A DNA stretch of 64,000 nt from Flavobacteriaceae bacterium (lineage in GTDB: Bacteria; Bacteroidota; Bacteroidia; Flavobacteriales; Flavobacteriaceae). The DNA is taken from the NCBI GenBank assembly GCA_016744415.1, contig JADGEL010000001.1:248001-312000 (forward strand). The letters are read 5' to 3'. The notes under the pieces were generated by a model. That model made no database searches. It had not been told where the DNA came from and worked only from the letters and a program-made list of their open reading frames with translations. Of the stretch, positions 62,410-64,000 are shown piece by piece. Position 1 is the first letter of the stretch; each line of letters starts with the position of its first letter. Made by a program: the position numbers and the translations under genes.

Positions 62410-63870
62410 ATGATAGAGAAAAATAAAATTTACCTAACCGTCTTTTTTTCTGGTTTTGTTTTAATGGTTTTTGAAATAGTTGGAATCCGTATTTTAGCTC
62501 CCTATTTAGGATCATCATCTGTTGTATGGACTTCAATCATAGGGGTTATTCTTACATTTATGTCTTTAGGGTACTGGTATGGAGGAGTCATTTCTGATAA
62601 AAATCCAACCTTAAAAAAATTGAGCTACATCTTAGTTTTTACAGCATTATCGTTTTTAATTCTAAATTTAAGCAAAGATTTTATCCTCTATATTATAGCT
62701 AGAATTAGCAATAACTTAATTCTAAAAAGCTTAGTTGGTTCTGTTGTTTTATTTTCTATCCCTTCCTTTTTACTCGCTTTAATATCTCCAATAGCTATTA
62801 GAATAAACATAAAAAATATAGCAAATTCAGGTGAAACGGTAGGGTCTATTTATGCTGTTTCAACAATAGGTAGTATTTTAGGAACTTTTCTTAGCGGGTT
62901 CTTTTTTATCGCTTTTCTGGGTACAAATCAAATTTTATGGGCGCTTTCTATTGTGCTTTTTATATTGGCAGCAATTAATGCAATTGATACGGTAAAAAAA
63001 TATTTTATTCTGAGTTTATCCCTTTTCGTCGGAAATCTATTGAGTTCTTTTATCCCAAATGATAATGTAGATTTTGACACCGATTATTCTAGGATCTCTA
63101 TTACCCAAAGTGAATACAAAAATAGGGATGCTCGGTTTGTGGCAATAAATGGGTATGTAAATTCTGGAATGTATTTAGATAATCCTACGGAGTTAATATA
63201 TGAATATGCACACTTTTATGATATAATAGATTTCTATCTACCTCATAATAATAATAATAATGCCATTATGTTTGGAGCAGGAGCCTATTCTTACCCAAAA
63301 CATTTTCAAGAAAAATTTCCTGGAAAGCAACTAGACATTGTTGAGATTGATCCAGCTCTTACAGAGATTGCAAAGAAATATTTTCAGTTTACTCCAAACT
63401 CATCTACAAATATCATTCATCAAGATGCAAGGTATTTTTTATCAATAACCAATAAAAAATATAATGCTGTTTTATATGATGTGCTCACATCAAACTTAAT
63501 TGCTCCTTTTCATTTAACTACATTAGAAACTTTTAATTCTATTTCTAATATTATGACCGATGATGGTGTTTTTGTGATGAATATTCTCGGAAATTTAAAC
63601 GGAATTGGCTCAACATTTTTACAAAGTGAAATTAAAACCGTTAAAGAGGTTTTTCCTCAAGTATATGTTTTCAATGCTTTAGGAAAAGATTTTGAGGGCA
63701 TAAGTAATCATATGATAGTGGGTTTAAAGAAAAAAAGTGCTGTGGAGATTCCAGAAACTGGATATTTTTTCGACAACTATTTCAAATACTTAATAAGCCC
63801 TGTAAATATTAAAAATGGAATTATCTTTACCGACAATTACGCCCCAGCCAATTATCTTATCTCAAAATAG
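62410..63870 (+). CDS. Membrane-fused spermidine-synthase-like methyltransferase-fold protein
   Basis: 486 residues. Residues 1-205 contain about seven hydrophobic helices with GFVLMVFEIVGIRILAPYLGSS and GYWYGGVISDKNP between helices 1 and 3, the membrane module found fused to SpeE-like domains. Residues 225-480 are a Rossmann-fold domain: AIMFGAGAYSYPKHFQEKFPGKQLDIVEIDPALTEIAKKYF and IIHQDARYFLS, then YNAVLYDVLTSN. It has the acidic binding positions, but polyamine synthesis is not assured. Six Asn in a row (63245-63261) come from a short ATA repeat. A convergent partial gene overlaps its last 9 bases. Confidence 0.87.
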   Translation: MIEKNKIYLTVFFSGFVLMVFEIVGIRILAPYLGSSSVVWTSIIGVILTFMSLGYWYGGVISDKNPTLKKLSYILVFTALSFLILNLSKDFILYIIARISNNLILKSLVGSVVLFSIPSFLLALISPIAIRINIKNIANSGETVGSIYAVSTIGSILGTFLSGFFFIAFLGTNQILWALSIVLFILAAINAIDTVKKYFILSLSLFVGNLLSSFIPNDNVDFDTDYSRISITQSEYKNRDARFVAINGYVNSGMYLDNPTELIYEYAHFYDIIDFYLPHNNNNNAIMFGAGAYSYPKHFQEKFPGKQLDIVEIDPALTEIAKKYFQFTPNSSTNIIHQDARYFLSITNKKYNAVLYDVLTSNLIAPFHLTTLETFNSISNIMTDDGVFVMNILGNLNGIGSTFLQSEIKTVKEVFPQVYVFNALGKDFEGISNHMIVGLKKKSAVEIPETGYFFDNYFKYLISPVNIKNGIIFTDNYAPANYLISK

Positions 63871-64000
63871 TTTTGCTTTAAACCAAACCTTTTGCCATTC
63901 TCTTTTTAAAAGTAGATAGGAAATTTGTTCAGTCATTTTTTCAATATTAGAGCCATCCAATTTCTTTATTTCAATTTCCGAGATATCAACCCGATATAAA
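63862..64000 (-). CDS. Unknown protein, C-terminal part
   Basis: An open minus-strand frame enters from the right edge and ends with TGA at 63862-63864. The visible 45 residues include VDISEIEIKKLDGSNIEKM and a basic end (LLLKREWQKVWFKAKLF). No family is recognised and the start is outside the window. It overlaps the end of the convergent spermidine-synthase-like gene by 9 bases. Confidence 0.5.
   Translation of the reverse strand, partial: LYRVDISEIEIKKLDGSNIEKMTEQISYLLLKREWQKVWFKAKLF

Noticed and set aside
63245-63261. ATA trinucleotide run in the spermidine-synthase-like gene as a phase-variation tract
   Set aside because: Units of three only add or remove Asn and cannot switch the frame.
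1-64000. CRISPR array, prophage, defence island or intact insertion sequence
   Set aside because: No regularly spaced repeat array, transposase, integrase, phage structural gene or nuclease cluster was seen.

Overview
The window is a piece of a low-GC chromosome from a marine-type member of the Flavobacteriaceae (Bacteroidota). The evidence is a T9SS C-terminal sorting domain, a SusC/SusD pair, DUF2723, DUF4407 and DUF5686 proteins, lipoprotein signals followed by acidic residues, and a near absence of Shine-Dalgarno sites. Many genes also carry the Bacteroidota -7 promoter box TAnnTTTG, sometimes with TTG/TTTG 16-20 bases upstream. Most of the window is core chromosome with a few accessory insertions.

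Layout. 1-4.8 kb: the end of an ICMT-like membrane methyltransferase, a secreted protein, a PhnA-type zinc-ribbon protein, a GNAT acetyltransferase and a DUF4407 membrane protein. Next comes a small lipoprotein gene that lies between tRNA-Gln and a displaced copy of the tRNA-Gln 3' end, the signature of a relic integrated element. 4.9-10.3 kb: DUF2723 membrane protein plus polysaccharide deacetylase, a thioredoxin-fold protein without its CxxC cysteines, and a membrane metallophosphoesterase. 10.5-15.2 kb: a 1,577-residue multidomain T9SS-secreted protein. 15.3-21.2 kb: polA, then rplM-rpsI-rpsB-tsf. 21.4-30.0 kb: an amino-sugar block. On the minus strand it has a NagX-like acyltransferase, a NagP-like sugar transporter and a LytTR regulator with a frameshifted LytS-type kinase. 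On the plus strand it has a NagB-PIG-L(LmbE) fusion and a GH20 hexosaminidase. The block separates tsf from pyrH-frr (30.8-32.1 kb), and two REP-like palindromes sit at its left edge. 32.3-37.2 kb: a DUF5686 outer-membrane protein and an RND/MMPL exporter. 37.5-45.6 kb: SusC, SusD and a giant FG-GAP/UnbV lipoprotein. 45.7-49.3 kb: asnS, rpoN and a PAP2-like membrane protein. 49.2-52.5 kb: an ExbB/ExbD operon with an extra membrane protein and a beta-barrel gene, then tRNA-Ser. 52.7-60.7 kb: asparaginase, a Bax-inhibitor-1 protein, an Lrp/AsnC regulator, the fatty-acid cluster (DUF177-rpmF-fabH-accB-accC), pdxA and riboflavin synthase. 60.7-64 kb: two small genes in a 1.1-kb gap (one ending in a PID-CTERM-like tail), a CAT-anticodon tRNA, a beta-barrel protein, a spermidine-synthase-like membrane fusion and the end of an unknown gene.

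How the genes fit together. The 21-30 kb block can be read as one GlcNAc/chitin-oligomer module: GH20 releases GlcNAc, NagP imports it, NagX may N-acetylate or trans-acylate amino sugars, NagB deaminates GlcN-6-P, and the fused PIG-L domain may supply de-N-acetylation. No nagA or kinase gene is present in the block. Its presumed two-component regulator appears broken by one extra base.

The most interesting non-gene signals are the tRNA-Gln att-like repeat, a 3 x 24-bp direct-repeat array just upstream of a -33 box, three genes whose TAnnTTTG box ends exactly 4 bases before ATG (possible leaderless mRNAs), face-to-face promoters between pdxA and ribE, and tandem terminators inside the fatty-acid cluster. 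I did not see a CRISPR array, phage, defence island or intact transposon.
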